Source: an uncultured Chloroflexota bacterium (GTDB lineage: Bacteria > Chloroflexota > UBA11872 > UBA12225). From it: a stretch of 46,472 nt of DNA. Under the pieces are notes generated by a model that worked only from the letters and a program-made list of their open reading frames with translations, searched no databases and was not told the DNA's origin. Positions 36,537 to 45,265 of the stretch are shown here, piece after piece. Made by a program: the position numbers and the translations under genes. Location: the NCBI GenBank assembly GCA_902805635.1, contig CADCTC010000175.1:1-46472 (forward strand). The letters run 5' to 3'. Positions within the stretch are counted from its first letter, which is position 1. Each line of letters starts with the position of its first letter.

Positions 36537-38663
36537 ATGAGCACAATCACGGCCCCTTTGCCGCCGGCGCCGGCAGCACCTGGGGCAGCACCGCGGCCGC
36601 CGGCACGGCACGCCGACAGGGCTCGCATAGCACCCGCCTGGCGGAGTCCACACTCCGCAGTATGGACTGTGGCGCCTTTCCTCGTGGGCGCTTTGGAGCT
36701 GACTCTGCTCGCGGTTTGGGCAGGATACGTTGCGCGTCCGTACCTGAACCTGGACACCCAATGGGTTCCCGCTGGGCGTGAATACCTTTCAAACATCCAG
36801 ACTCACCACTTCTGGACCCGGCTGTTGGAGTGCGGCTCGTGCGCGTTCTGGAATGGGAGCTTCCGCGGTGGCTATCCGGCATTGGCGGATCCCCATGGCA
36901 GCATGCTTCATCCGCTGGTTGCCATCACCACGCTCATCTGGGGTGTCTTTACCGGTTCAAAGGTGGCGCTGGTAGCGGCGCTGTTCATGGCCGGCGTGGC
37001 CCAATGGTGGCTGGCGCACCTCCTCCGTGTGAGCGTGGTGGCTCGTCTCTGGACCGCGGGGCTGGCAGTTGCCGGCGGCCATCTCTCCGGCCGGATGGAG
37101 CCTGGCAACTTCGGCCTGCTGCTCTCCACCGCTGCCTGCGCGCTCGTGCTTCCCGCCGTGATGCAGTACTCGCGCGCGCTGAATGCGCGAGCGGCTGCGA
37201 TCCTGTCGGTGACGGTGGCGTCGGTGGCGGTGTCAGGCCAGGGCTACATGCAGTTCGGCCTCGTTCTGGTCTTGCCTGTCACGCTGCTTGTGCTGTGGCG
37301 GCCCTCTGAAACCGGCAAGTGGCTGCGCTCTAGCGCGGTCGTGGTGCTGCTGACGGCGCTCCTCTCCGCACCGCTGCTCGTGCCGCTCGTGCATTTCCTG
37401 CCGGAATTTGGAAAGGACACCGATGCTGGGTTCCGTAGCGCGCAGGCGTTCCCGTACGTCCCGCTGAACCTCGTTATTTCGGATCCCAAGTTCTACCTCT
37501 CGGAGTCACTTGGCAAGTTGCCCTATCCCTACCTGTACACGCTGTACGTGGGATGGATGGCGGTGTTGATGGGGGCCATTGGGGCGGGTACCGCCGTCAT
37601 CGCCGCCGGCACGGACCCCGCAACAGAGCGGGGGCGCAAGCGTGCCGAGCGCGTGTTTCTGGTGGTGTATGCCGTTGGCGCGTTGTGGGTCGCGAGTGCC
37701 GCGCCGCTCCAGTGGCTGATCTCAGCCATGCCCTGGCGGTCCGTTACCAGCCAGCTTGTGGGCTTACGCTATCCGCCGGTGATTGCGGGACTGGCGGTGC
37801 CCCCTCTTCTGGGCCTTAGCGCTGTCGGCTATTCGCGTGTGGAGCAGTGGGCCCGGGAGCGCTACCGCACCATGCGCCTGAAACCACGCCGGTCACGCGG
37901 TCCTGCGGTATTGCTCGGCCTCACAGGTTCGGCACTGCTGCCACTGGCCCTGCTATTTGCTGCGTGGGGTTCACTGCTGGACGCGCAGCGATTCTCGGGC
38001 AACTGGCTAACGGTGCAACGTCAGAGCACCGACCTACGGGATGTGCTCATGGCGTTGAAGACCTCGGATGCGCAGTGGGTAAATACCCCCTACGGTGAGC
38101 AGTTCTGGATTGAACCTGCCGTTGCTTTTGGCCTCAAACTCAATCTAGGGACACAGGGCTGGTACTGGAAGGGGCGACAGCCGCCGCCTGCCGTGCGAGA
38201 GGCACACCGCCAGGTCGTCGCGGCCGACATGACCCTGAAGACCACTGTTGGTGGTGTGCCAATCTGGGAGGCATTCAGTGGGCGTGAATATGCGGCTGTC
38301 GTGCACGCTGATGGTCAGCGAACGGTTTGCGCGGCGTTGGCTGCCGGCGGTCACATCGATGTGACCTGCGGGCTGTCGGCTGCGGGCACACTCACCGTGC
38401 GGGAGAACAACTGGAGTGGGTGGCGCGCGTCCGTAGATGGTGAAGCTGCGCCTCTGCTCCCTGGCACCTGGTTGCAAGTGGCGCTCCCTGCCGGGCAACA
38501 TCGTGTGGGCATGCGGTACGAGCCTCTGGATGTCACCATAGGAGTCATGCTCTTTGCGATCGGAGGTGTGATGGTCTTTGCCATGGTGCTGGGTCTGGGG
38601 GCGCCGGGGAGCCTGAGGCACCTGAGGCGCAGTGCACATCGCTGGAAACGGGCGCCTCGTTGA
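36537..38663 (+). CDS. YfhO-like polytopic membrane protein
   Basis: 708 residues. After a Pro/Ala-rich leader come about a dozen helices. An outer loop holds YLNLDTQWVPAGREYLSN and FWNGSFRGGYPALADPHGSM, a region that in YfhO and related GT-C proteins lines the active site. The C-terminal part is a beta-rich outer domain with RENNWSGWRASVDGEAAPLL, the usual end of YfhO-type proteins, then a final membrane helix. YfhO acts in Gram-positive surface-polymer glycosylation; the acceptor here is unknown. ATG 36537 is chosen; TTG 36498 is in frame but lacks support. Codon use looks slightly less GC-biased than in the neighbouring genes. Confidence 0.78.
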   Translation: MSTITAPLPPAPAAPGAAPRPPARHADRARIAPAWRSPHSAVWTVAPFLVGALELTLLAVWAGYVARPYLNLDTQWVPAGREYLSNIQTHHFWTRLLECGSCAFWNGSFRGGYPALADPHGSMLHPLVAITTLIWGVFTGSKVALVAALFMAGVAQWWLAHLLRVSVVARLWTAGLAVAGGHLSGRMEPGNFGLLLSTAACALVLPAVMQYSRALNARAAAILSVTVASVAVSGQGYMQFGLVLVLPVTLLVLWRPSETGKWLRSSAVVVLLTALLSAPLLVPLVHFLPEFGKDTDAGFRSAQAFPYVPLNLVISDPKFYLSESLGKLPYPYLYTLYVGWMAVLMGAIGAGTAVIAAGTDPATERGRKRAERVFLVVYAVGALWVASAAPLQWLISAMPWRSVTSQLVGLRYPPVIAGLAVPPLLGLSAVGYSRVEQWARERYRTMRLKPRRSRGPAVLLGLTGSALLPLALLFAAWGSLLDAQRFSGNWLTVQRQSTDLRDVLMALKTSDAQWVNTPYGEQFWIEPAVAFGLKLNLGTQGWYWKGRQPPPAVREAHRQVVAADMTLKTTVGGVPIWEAFSGREYAAVVHADGQRTVCAALAAGGHIDVTCGLSAAGTLTVRENNWSGWRASVDGEAAPLLPGTWLQVALPAGQHRVGMRYEPLDVTIGVMLFAIGGVMVFAMVLGLGAPGSLRHLRRSAHRWKRAPR

Positions 38664-38697
38664 GCGGCGCGCGATTTCCTTGGTGGTGTCCTTTTGG

Positions 38698-38727
38698 TTG
38701 ACTTATCTGCTGTAGTGCTGGTAGCAT
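38698..38727 (+). promoter_or_regulatory. Candidate promoter of the ilvC-leu leader
   Basis: TTGACT (38698-38703, five of six bases of a -35 box) and TAGCAT (38722-38727, four of six of a -10 box) are 18 bases apart. Transcription would begin near 38734, about 35 bases before Stem I of the T-box, a sensible distance. Confidence 0.5.
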
Positions 38728-38770
38728 CTGCTCGCGTGCCGGAACTGTGTTCTGCATGTAACAACACAAG

Positions 38771-39098
38771 AGTACGCGTTGACGGGGAGTAGTACGTCCC
38801 CTCTCTCGCCAAGATCAGAGAGCCGGCGGTTGGTGCAAGCCGGCAGGGCACCAGAGAGGCACTGAACTCGCCCCCGAGCTGTTGAGCCCAACGTCTGGCG
38901 ACCTGAATTTTCGGGTTGAATGACAGGCAAGTAGGCTGGACCGGTCCCCGCCGTTAACGGGTCAAGTGGGCGCAGCCACGTTTGCGTTGCCGGCGTTGAG
39001 TGCTTTTGGGCACTCCAAAGCGGGAATCGCGGTGTGGTGTGCCAAGTGGGGTGGTACCACGGGAGTCAGCTCTCGTCCTCTGGGACGGGGGCTTTTTT
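38771..39098 (+). promoter_or_regulatory. T-box riboswitch, Leu (CUC) specifier, first module
   Basis: A leader RNA that senses uncharged tRNA. Stem I closes with CGTTG (38777-38781) and CAACG (38889-38893). It holds AGTA (38791-38794), AGAGA (38817-38821), the distal GCCGGC/GCCGGC arm with GGTTGGTGCAAGCC, and GAA followed by CTC (38867-38869) as specifier codon, which reads leucine. Stem II is ACCTGA/TCGGGT (38901-38916) and Stem III is GAGTGC/GCACTC (38998-39015). The antiterminator is GGGG (39048-39051) with CCTC (39077-39080), bulge TGGTACC (39052-39058), and ACGGGAG (39059-39065) with CTCTCGT (39070-39076). The UGGU in the bulge fits the ACCA end of a tRNA with discriminator A, as in tRNA-Leu. 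A leucine signal matches the genes downstream. Confidence 0.9.
39068..39098 (+). terminator. First T-box terminator
   Basis: AGCTCTCGTCC (39068-39078) pairs over all 11 positions (two G-T) with GGACGGGGGCT (39083-39093) around loop TCTG, and six T residues run to 39098. The stem uses the bases needed by the antiterminator, so the two folds exclude each other. Confidence 0.9.
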
Positions 39099-39172
39099 GT
39101 TGCCCCGGACCCAGGCAAGCGGGACGGGCAGGCAGGCTATCGGGGCGCCGCGGCTCCGCCTGGTCGCGCCAA

Positions 39173-39240
39173 CTGAGGTGGTACCACGGGGTTCCTGAAC
39201 GGAGCGGCCCTCGTCCTCAGGACGGGGGCCGCTTCTTTAT
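39173..39240 (+). promoter_or_regulatory. Second T-box antiterminator module without its own Stem I
   Basis: A complete second T-box sequence follows the first terminator. CTGAGG (39173-39178) pairs with CCTCAG (39215-39220) over six bases, the bulge is again TGGTACC (39179-39185), and ACGGGG (39186-39191) pairs with CCCTCGT (39208-39214). The 75 bases between the modules (39099-39172) are too short for a normal Stem I and show no AGTA/AGAGA/GAA-specifier set; the only stem there is CAGGC/GCCTG. Whether the same tRNA, held by the single Stem I, could also act here is open. Confidence 0.85.
39204..39238 (+). terminator. Second T-box terminator
   Basis: GCGGCCCTCGTCC (39204-39216) and GGACGGGGGCCGC (39220-39232) pair over all 13 positions around TCA, followed by TTCTTT. 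The upper stem repeats the first terminator's CTCGTCC/GGACGGGGG, which suggests duplication. The ilvC ribosome binding site starts nine bases later. Confidence 0.85.
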
Positions 39241-39258
39241 GTCACGAGGAGAACTGAC

Positions 39259-40254
39259 TTGGCGAAGATGTATTACGACACGGACGCCGATCTTGGGCGT
39301 CTGCGCGGCAAGACCGTGGCGATGCTTGGCTATGGCGCCCAGGGACACGCCCACGCGCTCAACCTCAAGGACAGCGGCATGAACGTGGTGGTGGGCCTCT
39401 ACAAGGGCTCGTTGTCCAAGGCCAAGGCCGAGGCGGCGGGGCTGACGGTGCTGGAGAACGCCGAGGCGGTCAAACAGGCCGACGTGATCATGTTCACGCT
39501 GCCCGACCAGGTGCAGCGCCAGGTCTACCTCCAGGACGTGGAGCCGCACCTGCGTGAGGGGCAGACCATCATGTTTGCCCACGGCTTCAACATCCACTTC
39601 AACCAGATCGTGGCGCCCAAGTTCGTGGACGTGAGCATGATCGCCCCCAAGGCGCCGGGCACCCGCGTGCGCGAGGTCTTCACCGAAGGGTCGGGTGTGC
39701 CGTGCCTGATCGCGGTCCACCAGGACGCCTCCGGCCAGGCGCACCAGAACGCGCTGGCGTATGCCAAGGGCATCGGCGGGACGCGCGCGGGCGTGCTGGA
39801 GACGACCTTCCTGGAGGAGACCGAGACCGACCTGTTCGGCGAGCAGGTGGTCCTGTGCGGCGGCGTCAGCGCGCTGATCAAGGCAGCGTTCGAGACGCTG
39901 GTGGAGGCGGGTTATCAGCCCGAGTCGGCGTACTTCGAGACGATGCACGAGCTCAAGCTGATCGTGGACCTGATCTACCAGGGCGGGCTGACACACATGC
40001 GCTACGTGGTGTCGGACACGGCGGAGTACGGCGACTACGTCACCGGGCCGCGCGTGATCGACGACCGCGTGAAGGCGACGCTCAAGCAGGTGCTGACCGA
40101 GATCCAAAACGGCGAGTTCGCGCGGCGCTGGATCTCCGAGAACCAGGTGGGCCGGCCGGCCTTCCTGGCGATGCGCCGGCGCGAGCAGGAGCACCAGATC
40201 GAGACGGTCGGCAAAGAGCTGCGCTCGATGATGAGCTGGCTGAACGCGAAGTAG
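39259..40254 (+). CDS. ilvC: Ketol-acid reductoisomerase
   Basis: The second common step of valine, leucine and isoleucine synthesis: isomerisation and NADPH reduction of acetolactate or acetohydroxybutyrate. 331 residues, the short class I form. The N-terminal Rossmann domain has [17 protein letters not shown]. The cofactor loop [16 protein letters not shown] keeps the two Ser but has Tyr where Arg is common, so NADPH preference is likely but unproven. FAHGFNIHF carries the active-site His; [10 protein letters not shown] and [17 protein letters not shown] carry the metal-binding acids. The TTG at 39259 is chosen because AGGAGAA (39247-39253) is at the right distance; ATG 39268 is too far. 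First gene of the operon, under T-box control; no ilvB/ilvN is present in the window. Confidence 0.96.
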   Translation: MAKMYYDTDADLGRLRGKTVAMLGYGAQGHAHALNLKDSGMNVVVGLYKGSLSKAKAEAAGLTVLENAEAVKQADVIMFTLPDQVQRQVYLQDVEPHLREGQTIMFAHGFNIHFNQIVAPKFVDVSMIAPKAPGTRVREVFTEGSGVPCLIAVHQDASGQAHQNALAYAKGIGGTRAGVLETTFLEETETDLFGEQVVLCGGVSALIKAAFETLVEAGYQPESAYFETMHELKLIVDLIYQGGLTHMRYVVSDTAEYGDYVTGPRVIDDRVKATLKQVLTEIQNGEFARRWISENQVGRPAFLAMRRREQEHQIETVGKELRSMMSWLNAK

Positions 40255-40269
40255 TTAGGAAATCACCCC

Positions 40270-40331
40270 CTCTCCCTCCGGGAGAGAACCTCGCGGGGCT
40301 TCGCCCCGCACCCGCTGGGGCGCTGCCCCAG
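40270..40331 (+). repeat. Three consecutive 17-base hairpins between ilvC and leuA
   Basis: Three perfect hairpins, each a 7-bp stem with a 3-base loop: CTCTCCC-TCC-GGGAGAG (40270-40286), GCGGGGC-TTC-GCCCCGC (40293-40309) and CTGGGGC-GCT-GCCCCAG (40315-40331). They are 6 and 5 bases apart. The first has the same stem as the hairpin at 279-297. No T-runs follow, so full termination is unlikely; protection of the upstream ilvC message or partial attenuation is possible. Confidence 0.75.
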
Positions 40332-40350
40332 ACCCGGTAAGGAAACGACC

Positions 40351-41994
40351 ATGCGACGGATCAAGATATTCGACACGACGCTGCGGGACGGCGAGCAGGC
40401 GGCGGGCGGCGCGCTGACGCTGGAAGAGAAGATCGACATCGCCCAGCAGTTGGAGCGGCTGGGGGTGGACTGCATCGAGGCGGGTTTCCCGGCCACGTCG
40501 CCGGGCGACTTCCGCGCGGTGGAGACGGTCTGCGAGCTGGTCAAGAACGCGCAGGTGGCGGCGCTCTCAGACGCCAAGCTGGCCAACATTGAGACGACCG
40601 GCGCGGCGCTGAAGAAGGCGGTGGCGCCCCGGCTCCACACGGTGCTGTCCACGTCGGACATCCATCTGAACTACCAGCTGCGCATCACGCGCCAGCAGTG
40701 CCTGGAGATGGCGGTGGCGGCGGTGAAGCTGGGCCGCAGCCTGATCGGCGAGGTGGAGTTCTCCGCCATGGACGCCGCGCGCTCGGACTGGGACTTCCTG
40801 TGCCGCGTCTTCGAGGCGACCATTGGCGCGGGCGCCACGGTGATCAACATCCCGGACACGCTGGGCTACATGCAGCCCCACGAGTTCGCGGAGATGGTGA
40901 AGTACGTGATGGACAATGTGCCCAACATCGACAAAGCGGCGGTCTCGGTCCACTGCCACAACGACCTGGGCATGGCCACGGCGCTGTCGCTGGCGGCGGT
41001 GAACGTGGGCGCCGAGTGGGTGGAGTGCACCGTCAACGGCGTGGGCGAGCGCGCCGGCAACGCGGCGCTGGAAGAGATCGTCATGGCGCTGACGACGCGG
41101 CCCGACCACTTCAAGTGCACGACGGGCATCAAGACCGACCAGATCTGGCGCACCAGCCGCATGGTGTCCTCTTACATGGGTTTCCCGGTGCAGCCCAACA
41201 AGGCGGTGGTGGGCTCCAACGCCTTCTCGCACGCCAGCGGCCTCCATCAGGACGGCATGCTCAAGGAGCGCAGCACCTACGAGATCATGACGCCGGAGAG
41301 CATCGGCCGCTCGGACAGCCGCCTGGTGATCTCCAAGCACTCCGGGCGCAACGCCTTCCGCGACCGGCTGGTCAAGCTGGGCTACCGCCTCGACGAGGAC
41401 GAGTTCATGCGCGCCTTCCGCGCTTTCAAGGACATCGCGGACCGCAAAAAGGAAGTCACCGACGGCGACATCGAGGCGGTGGTGGCCGACCAGGTGCTGA
41501 CGGTGGAGGAGCACTACAAGATCGAGTCGCTGCAAGTGATGTGCGGCGAGCCGGCGCTGCCGACGGCGACGGTGCGCGTCATATCGCCGGACGGCGAGTC
41601 GCGCCAGGACGCCGCCATCGGCGACGGACCGGTGGACGCGGTGTGCAAGGCGATCGACCGCATCGTGGGTATCCCGAACAAGCTGAGCGACTTCAACGTC
41701 AGCTCGGTCAGCTCGGGCATCGACGCGCTGGGCGAGGTCTCTATCCGCGTGGAATCCGAAGAGGGCACGTTCATCGGCCGCGGCATCAGCACCTACATCG
41801 TGGTCGCTTCCGGCCGGGCGTACCTGAACGCGCTCAATAAGGTTGTGGCTGCCCGCAAGGAGCGCGAGACCGGCGGCGACAAGCTCAACACCGGTAAGCA
41901 AGGCGCGGCGTCCAACGACACACGTGCCGAAAAGGACGAGAAGCGCGCCGCGACTCCCAAGAAAGTCGCCAAGCGCCAGCCGGTGATGGCGTAA
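40351..41994 (+). CDS. leuA: 2-isopropylmalate synthase
   Basis: The first committed step of leucine synthesis: acetyl-CoA plus 2-oxoisovalerate gives 2-isopropylmalate. 547 residues. The TIM barrel begins [20 protein letters not shown] (the metal-binding Asp is in DTTLRDGEQ). VSVHCHNDLGMATALSLAAV provides the metal-binding His pair (HCHND) and NGVGERAGNAALEEIV is the second signature. The C-terminal leucine-binding regulatory domain runs about 390-510. A Lys/Arg-rich tail of 35 residues is extra. AAGGAAA eight bases upstream of the ATG is the ribosome binding site. It follows the three-hairpin spacer after ilvC. Confidence 0.96.
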   Translation: MRRIKIFDTTLRDGEQAAGGALTLEEKIDIAQQLERLGVDCIEAGFPATSPGDFRAVETVCELVKNAQVAALSDAKLANIETTGAALKKAVAPRLHTVLSTSDIHLNYQLRITRQQCLEMAVAAVKLGRSLIGEVEFSAMDAARSDWDFLCRVFEATIGAGATVINIPDTLGYMQPHEFAEMVKYVMDNVPNIDKAAVSVHCHNDLGMATALSLAAVNVGAEWVECTVNGVGERAGNAALEEIVMALTTRPDHFKCTTGIKTDQIWRTSRMVSSYMGFPVQPNKAVVGSNAFSHASGLHQDGMLKERSTYEIMTPESIGRSDSRLVISKHSGRNAFRDRLVKLGYRLDEDEFMRAFRAFKDIADRKKEVTDGDIEAVVADQVLTVEEHYKIESLQVMCGEPALPTATVRVISPDGESRQDAAIGDGPVDAVCKAIDRIVGIPNKLSDFNVSSVSSGIDALGEVSIRVESEEGTFIGRGISTYIVVASGRAYLNALNKVVAARKERETGGDKLNTGKQGAASNDTRAEKDEKRAATPKKVAKRQPVMA

Positions 41995-41997
41995 ACC

Positions 41998-42014
41998 AGC
42001 TGGTCAGCCCAGCT
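41998..42014 (+). other. Small hairpin in the leuA-leuC spacer
   Basis: AGCTGG (41998-42003) and CCAGCT (42009-42014) pair around TCAGC, three bases after the leuA stop. No T-run. The surrounding CAGC/AGCC words may be another degenerate short tandem repeat. The rest of the spacer to 42076 shows no clear promoter. Confidence 0.3.
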
Positions 42015-42076
42015 AGCCCAGTCAATCCTGCTTCCATAGAAGGAATGGGGTAGTCTTTTCCGATCTGGACCACACT

Positions 42077-43495
42077 ATGTCAACTACACCAAAAACACTC
42101 TTCGAGAAGATCTGGGACGCTCACGTCGTCCACGAGGCGCCGGGCGAGCCGGCGCTGCTGTACATCGACCTGCACCTGGTGCACGAGGTGACGTCGCCCC
42201 AGGCGTTCGAGGGGCTGCGCCTCACCGGGCGCACGGTGCGCCGCCCGGACCTGACCGTGGCCACCATGGACCACAATGTGCCCACCAGCGACCGCTCGCT
42301 GCCGGTGGAGGACGAGGTCGCGCGCGCGCAGATGGACACGCTGGCAGCCAACTGCGTCGAGTTCGGCGTGCCACTCTACGACATCCACTCGGACAAGCAG
42401 GGCATCGTGCACGTGATTGGGCCGGAGCTGGGGCTTACCCAGCCGGGCATGACCATCGTGTGCGGTGACAGCCACACCGCAACCCATGGCGCATTTGGCG
42501 CGCTGGCGTTCGGCATCGGCACGTCGGAGGTGGAGCACGTGCTGGCGACGCAGTGCCTGCCACAGGCGCGGCCGAAGACAATGGAAGTGCGCGTGGACGG
42601 CCGGCTGCCGGAGGGGGTGACCGCTAAGGACATCGTGCTTAGCGTCATCGGCCGGCTGGGCACCGCGGGCGGCACGGGCTACGTGGTGGAGTACACCGGC
42701 GAGGCCATTCAGGCGCTCTCTATGGAAGGCCGCATGACGGTCTGCAACATGTCCATCGAGTGGGGCGCCCGCGCCGGCATGGTAGCGCCGGATGAGAAGA
42801 CCTTCCGTTACCTGGAAGGGCGGCCGCACGCGCCGCAGGGCAAGGCTTTCGAGCGCGCGGTGGAGCACTGGCGCGGCCTGGTCACCGACCCCGGCGCGAC
42901 GTACGACCGCGTGGAGGTGTTCCACGCCAACGAGCTCGTGCCTGTGGTCACCTGGGGCACCAACCCCGGCCAGGTCGTAGCGGTGACTGGGCGCGTGCCC
43001 AAGCCAACCGATTTCAAGGACGAGAGCGACCGCAAGACGGCCGAGCGCGCGCTGGAGTACATGGGTTTGGAAGGCGGCACGCCGGTGACGAAGATTGGGA
43101 TCGACCGGGTCTTCCTGGGGTCGTGCACCAACGGGCGCATAGAGGACTTGCGCGTCGCCGCAGAGGTGATCCGCGGCAAGCAGGTCAACCCGCGGGTCTA
43201 CGCCATGGTGGTGCCTGGGTCGGTGCAGGTGAAGCTGCAGGCCGAGGCCGAGGGACTAGACAAGGTCTTTAAGGCGGCCGGGTTCGACTGGCGCGAGGCG
43301 GGCTGCTCGATGTGCCTGGGCATGAACCCGGACATCCTCAAGCCGGGCGAGCGTTGCGCATCGACCTCCAACCGCAACTTCGAGGGCCGGCAGGGCAAGG
43401 GCGGGCGCACCCACCTGGTCAGTCCCCAGATGGCGGCGGCTGCGGCGATCGCGGGTCGGTTCGTGGACATCAGGACGTGGGACGGGAGCAACTAG
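42077..43495 (+). CDS. leuC: 3-isopropylmalate dehydratase large subunit
   Basis: With LeuD it converts 2-isopropylmalate to 3-isopropylmalate. 472 residues, the full bacterial length. The 4Fe-4S cluster ligands are visible: Cys near 350 in [12 protein letters not shown], and two Cys near 410 and 413 in [12 protein letters not shown]. The aconitase-family blocks [31 protein letters not shown] and [20 protein letters not shown] are intact. The ATG at 42077 has no strong ribosome binding site. Its stop is two bases before the leuD start. Confidence 0.96.
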   Translation: MSTTPKTLFEKIWDAHVVHEAPGEPALLYIDLHLVHEVTSPQAFEGLRLTGRTVRRPDLTVATMDHNVPTSDRSLPVEDEVARAQMDTLAANCVEFGVPLYDIHSDKQGIVHVIGPELGLTQPGMTIVCGDSHTATHGAFGALAFGIGTSEVEHVLATQCLPQARPKTMEVRVDGRLPEGVTAKDIVLSVIGRLGTAGGTGYVVEYTGEAIQALSMEGRMTVCNMSIEWGARAGMVAPDEKTFRYLEGRPHAPQGKAFERAVEHWRGLVTDPGATYDRVEVFHANELVPVVTWGTNPGQVVAVTGRVPKPTDFKDESDRKTAERALEYMGLEGGTPVTKIGIDRVFLGSCTNGRIEDLRVAAEVIRGKQVNPRVYAMVVPGSVQVKLQAEAEGLDKVFKAAGFDWREAGCSMCLGMNPDILKPGERCASTSNRNFEGRQGKGGRTHLVSPQMAAAAAIAGRFVDIRTWDGSN

Positions 43496-43497
43496 CC

Positions 43498-44121
43498 ATG
43501 CAGCCATATCGCACGGTGACCGGGAAAGTGGCGCCGCTGGACCGCGCCAACGTGGATACCGACCAGATCATCCCAAAGCAGTTCCTCAAGCGGATCGAGC
43601 GCACCGGGTTTGGCCCGTTTGCCTTCTTCGACTGGCGCTACAACGAAGACGGCACGCCTAACCCGGACTTCGTGCTGAACAAGCCGGAGTACCAGGGGGC
43701 CACGGTGCTGGTGGCGGACCGCAACTTTGGGTGCGGGTCGTCGCGCGAGCACGCGCCGTGGGCGCTAGAGGACATGGGCTTCCGCACCATCATCGCGCCG
43801 TCCTATGCGGACATCTTCTACAACAACTGCTTCAAGAACGGCATGCTGCCCATCACGCTGCCGGAGCAAACGGTGAAGGAGCTGATCGCACGCGCGCAAG
43901 AGCGTCCCGGCTACACGCTCACCGTTGACCTGGAGAACCAGACGGTCAACGATGAGGAAGGCGTGGTCGCCACCTTCGACGTGGACGACTTCCGGCGTCA
44001 CTGCCTGCTGGACGGTTTGGACGACATCGGCCTGACGTTGAAGAACGAGGACCGCATCACACAGTTCGAGCGGACACGCTCCGAGCTGCTGCCGACCGCC
44101 AAGGAGGTTGCCCATGTCTAA
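43498..44121 (+). CDS. leuD: 3-isopropylmalate dehydratase small subunit
   Basis: The swivel-domain partner of LeuC; 207 residues. [20 protein letters not shown] and [20 protein letters not shown] are the hallmark blocks, the latter holding the substrate-binding Ser-Ser-Arg. [16 protein letters not shown] follows. The ATG is two bases after the leuC stop (coupled translation). The 3' end contains AAGGAGG (44101-44107), the ribosome binding site of leuB, and overlaps the leuB start by eight bases. Confidence 0.96.
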   Translation: MQPYRTVTGKVAPLDRANVDTDQIIPKQFLKRIERTGFGPFAFFDWRYNEDGTPNPDFVLNKPEYQGATVLVADRNFGCGSSREHAPWALEDMGFRTIIAPSYADIFYNNCFKNGMLPITLPEQTVKELIARAQERPGYTLTVDLENQTVNDEEGVVATFDVDDFRRHCLLDGLDDIGLTLKNEDRITQFERTRSELLPTAKEVAHV

Positions 44122-45265
44122 CAGCTCAGGCTCTTACACTCCCCTTCTGGCGGTGCTGCCCGGCGATGGCGTGGGCGTGGAGGTGGTCGACCAGGGGTTG
44201 GTCGTGCTCGACGCGGTGTCGCGCCGCTTTGGGTGGCAGTACCGCACCGAGCGCGCGCTGGTGGGAGGCGCGGCAATAGACGCGGAGGGGACGGCGCTGC
44301 CGGACGAGACGCTGGCGCTGTGCAAGCGTGCTGACGCGGTGTACTTCGGCGCGGTGGGCGGCCCCAAGTGGGACGACCCGCGCGCCTCGGTGCGTCCCGA
44401 ACAGGGCATCCTGGCGCTGCGCAAGGGGCTGAAGCTGTACGCCAACCTGCGCCCGGTCAAGCTGTTCTCGGCGCTGATCGCGCAGTCGGTGCTCAAGGAA
44501 GAGATCGTGCGTGGGACCGACGTGATCGTCATCCGCGAGCTGACCGGCGGCCTTTACTTCGGCAAGCCGAGCAAGCGCTGGACGACGGCCGGCGGGACGA
44601 TGAAGGCGGTGGATACGCTAGCGTATTCTGAGCACGAGATCGAGCGCGTGCTGCGCACGGGGTTCGAGCTGGCGCGAGGCCGGCGCAAGAAGCTGGCGTC
44701 GGTGGACAAGGCCAACGTGCTCAACTCGGGCCGCCTGTGGCGCGAGGTGGCGACGCGCGTGGCCAAGGAGTACCCGGACGTCGAGGTCGAGCACGTGCTG
44801 GTCGATTCGGCCGCCATGTACTTGATGAAGCGACCCGCCAGCTTCGACGTGATGGTGACCGAGAACATGTTCGGCGACATCTTGACCGACGAGGCGGCGG
44901 TACTGGCCGGGTCGATGGGCATGCTGCCGTCGGCCAGCCTGGGCACCGGGAAGAACCGCGTGGGTGGCACGCTGGGCCTGTACGAGCCGATCCACGGCAC
45001 GGCGCTCTACACGCCGGAGGTGGTCGGCTCCGGCAAGGCCAACCCGATCGCGGCGATCCTCAGTGCCGCCATGATGCTGCGCTACTCGCTGTCGATGCCC
45101 GAAGCGGGCGACGCGATCGAGACGGCGGTGCAGGGCGTGCTGGACGATGGCTACCGCACGTCCGACATCGCCGGTGGTCCGAACGAGCGGGGTGTGAAGG
45201 TCGTGAAGACCGAGGAGCTAGGTCGGCTGGTCGCCGAGCGCGTGGAGCAGCTGCGAATTAAGTGA
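44114..45265 (+). CDS. leuB: 3-isopropylmalate dehydrogenase
   Basis: NAD-dependent oxidative decarboxylation of 3-isopropylmalate, the third leucine-specific step. 383 residues. [17 protein letters not shown] is at the N-terminus; YANLRPVK and [15 protein letters not shown] line the substrate site; [20 protein letters not shown] carries the metal-binding Asp pair; [10 protein letters not shown] is the NAD-binding turn. The ATG at 44114 is chosen over TTG 44108 because a perfect AAGGAGG lies six bases upstream. Leu codons are mostly CTG, as in ilvC and leuA. The stop overlaps the next start in TGATG. Confidence 0.96.
   Translation: MSNSSGSYTPLLAVLPGDGVGVEVVDQGLVVLDAVSRRFGWQYRTERALVGGAAIDAEGTALPDETLALCKRADAVYFGAVGGPKWDDPRASVRPEQGILALRKGLKLYANLRPVKLFSALIAQSVLKEEIVRGTDVIVIRELTGGLYFGKPSKRWTTAGGTMKAVDTLAYSEHEIERVLRTGFELARGRRKKLASVDKANVLNSGRLWREVATRVAKEYPDVEVEHVLVDSAAMYLMKRPASFDVMVTENMFGDILTDEAAVLAGSMGMLPSASLGTGKNRVGGTLGLYEPIHGTALYTPEVVGSGKANPIAAILSAAMMLRYSLSMPEAGDAIETAVQGVLDDGYRTSDIAGGPNERGVKVVKTEELGRLVAERVEQLRIK

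Noticed and set aside
39099-39172. A second full T-box with its own tRNA specifier
   Set aside because: The stretch is only about 75 bases and lacks AGTA, AGAGA and a GAA-codon motif. I therefore describe a repeated antiterminator module, not two riboswitches.
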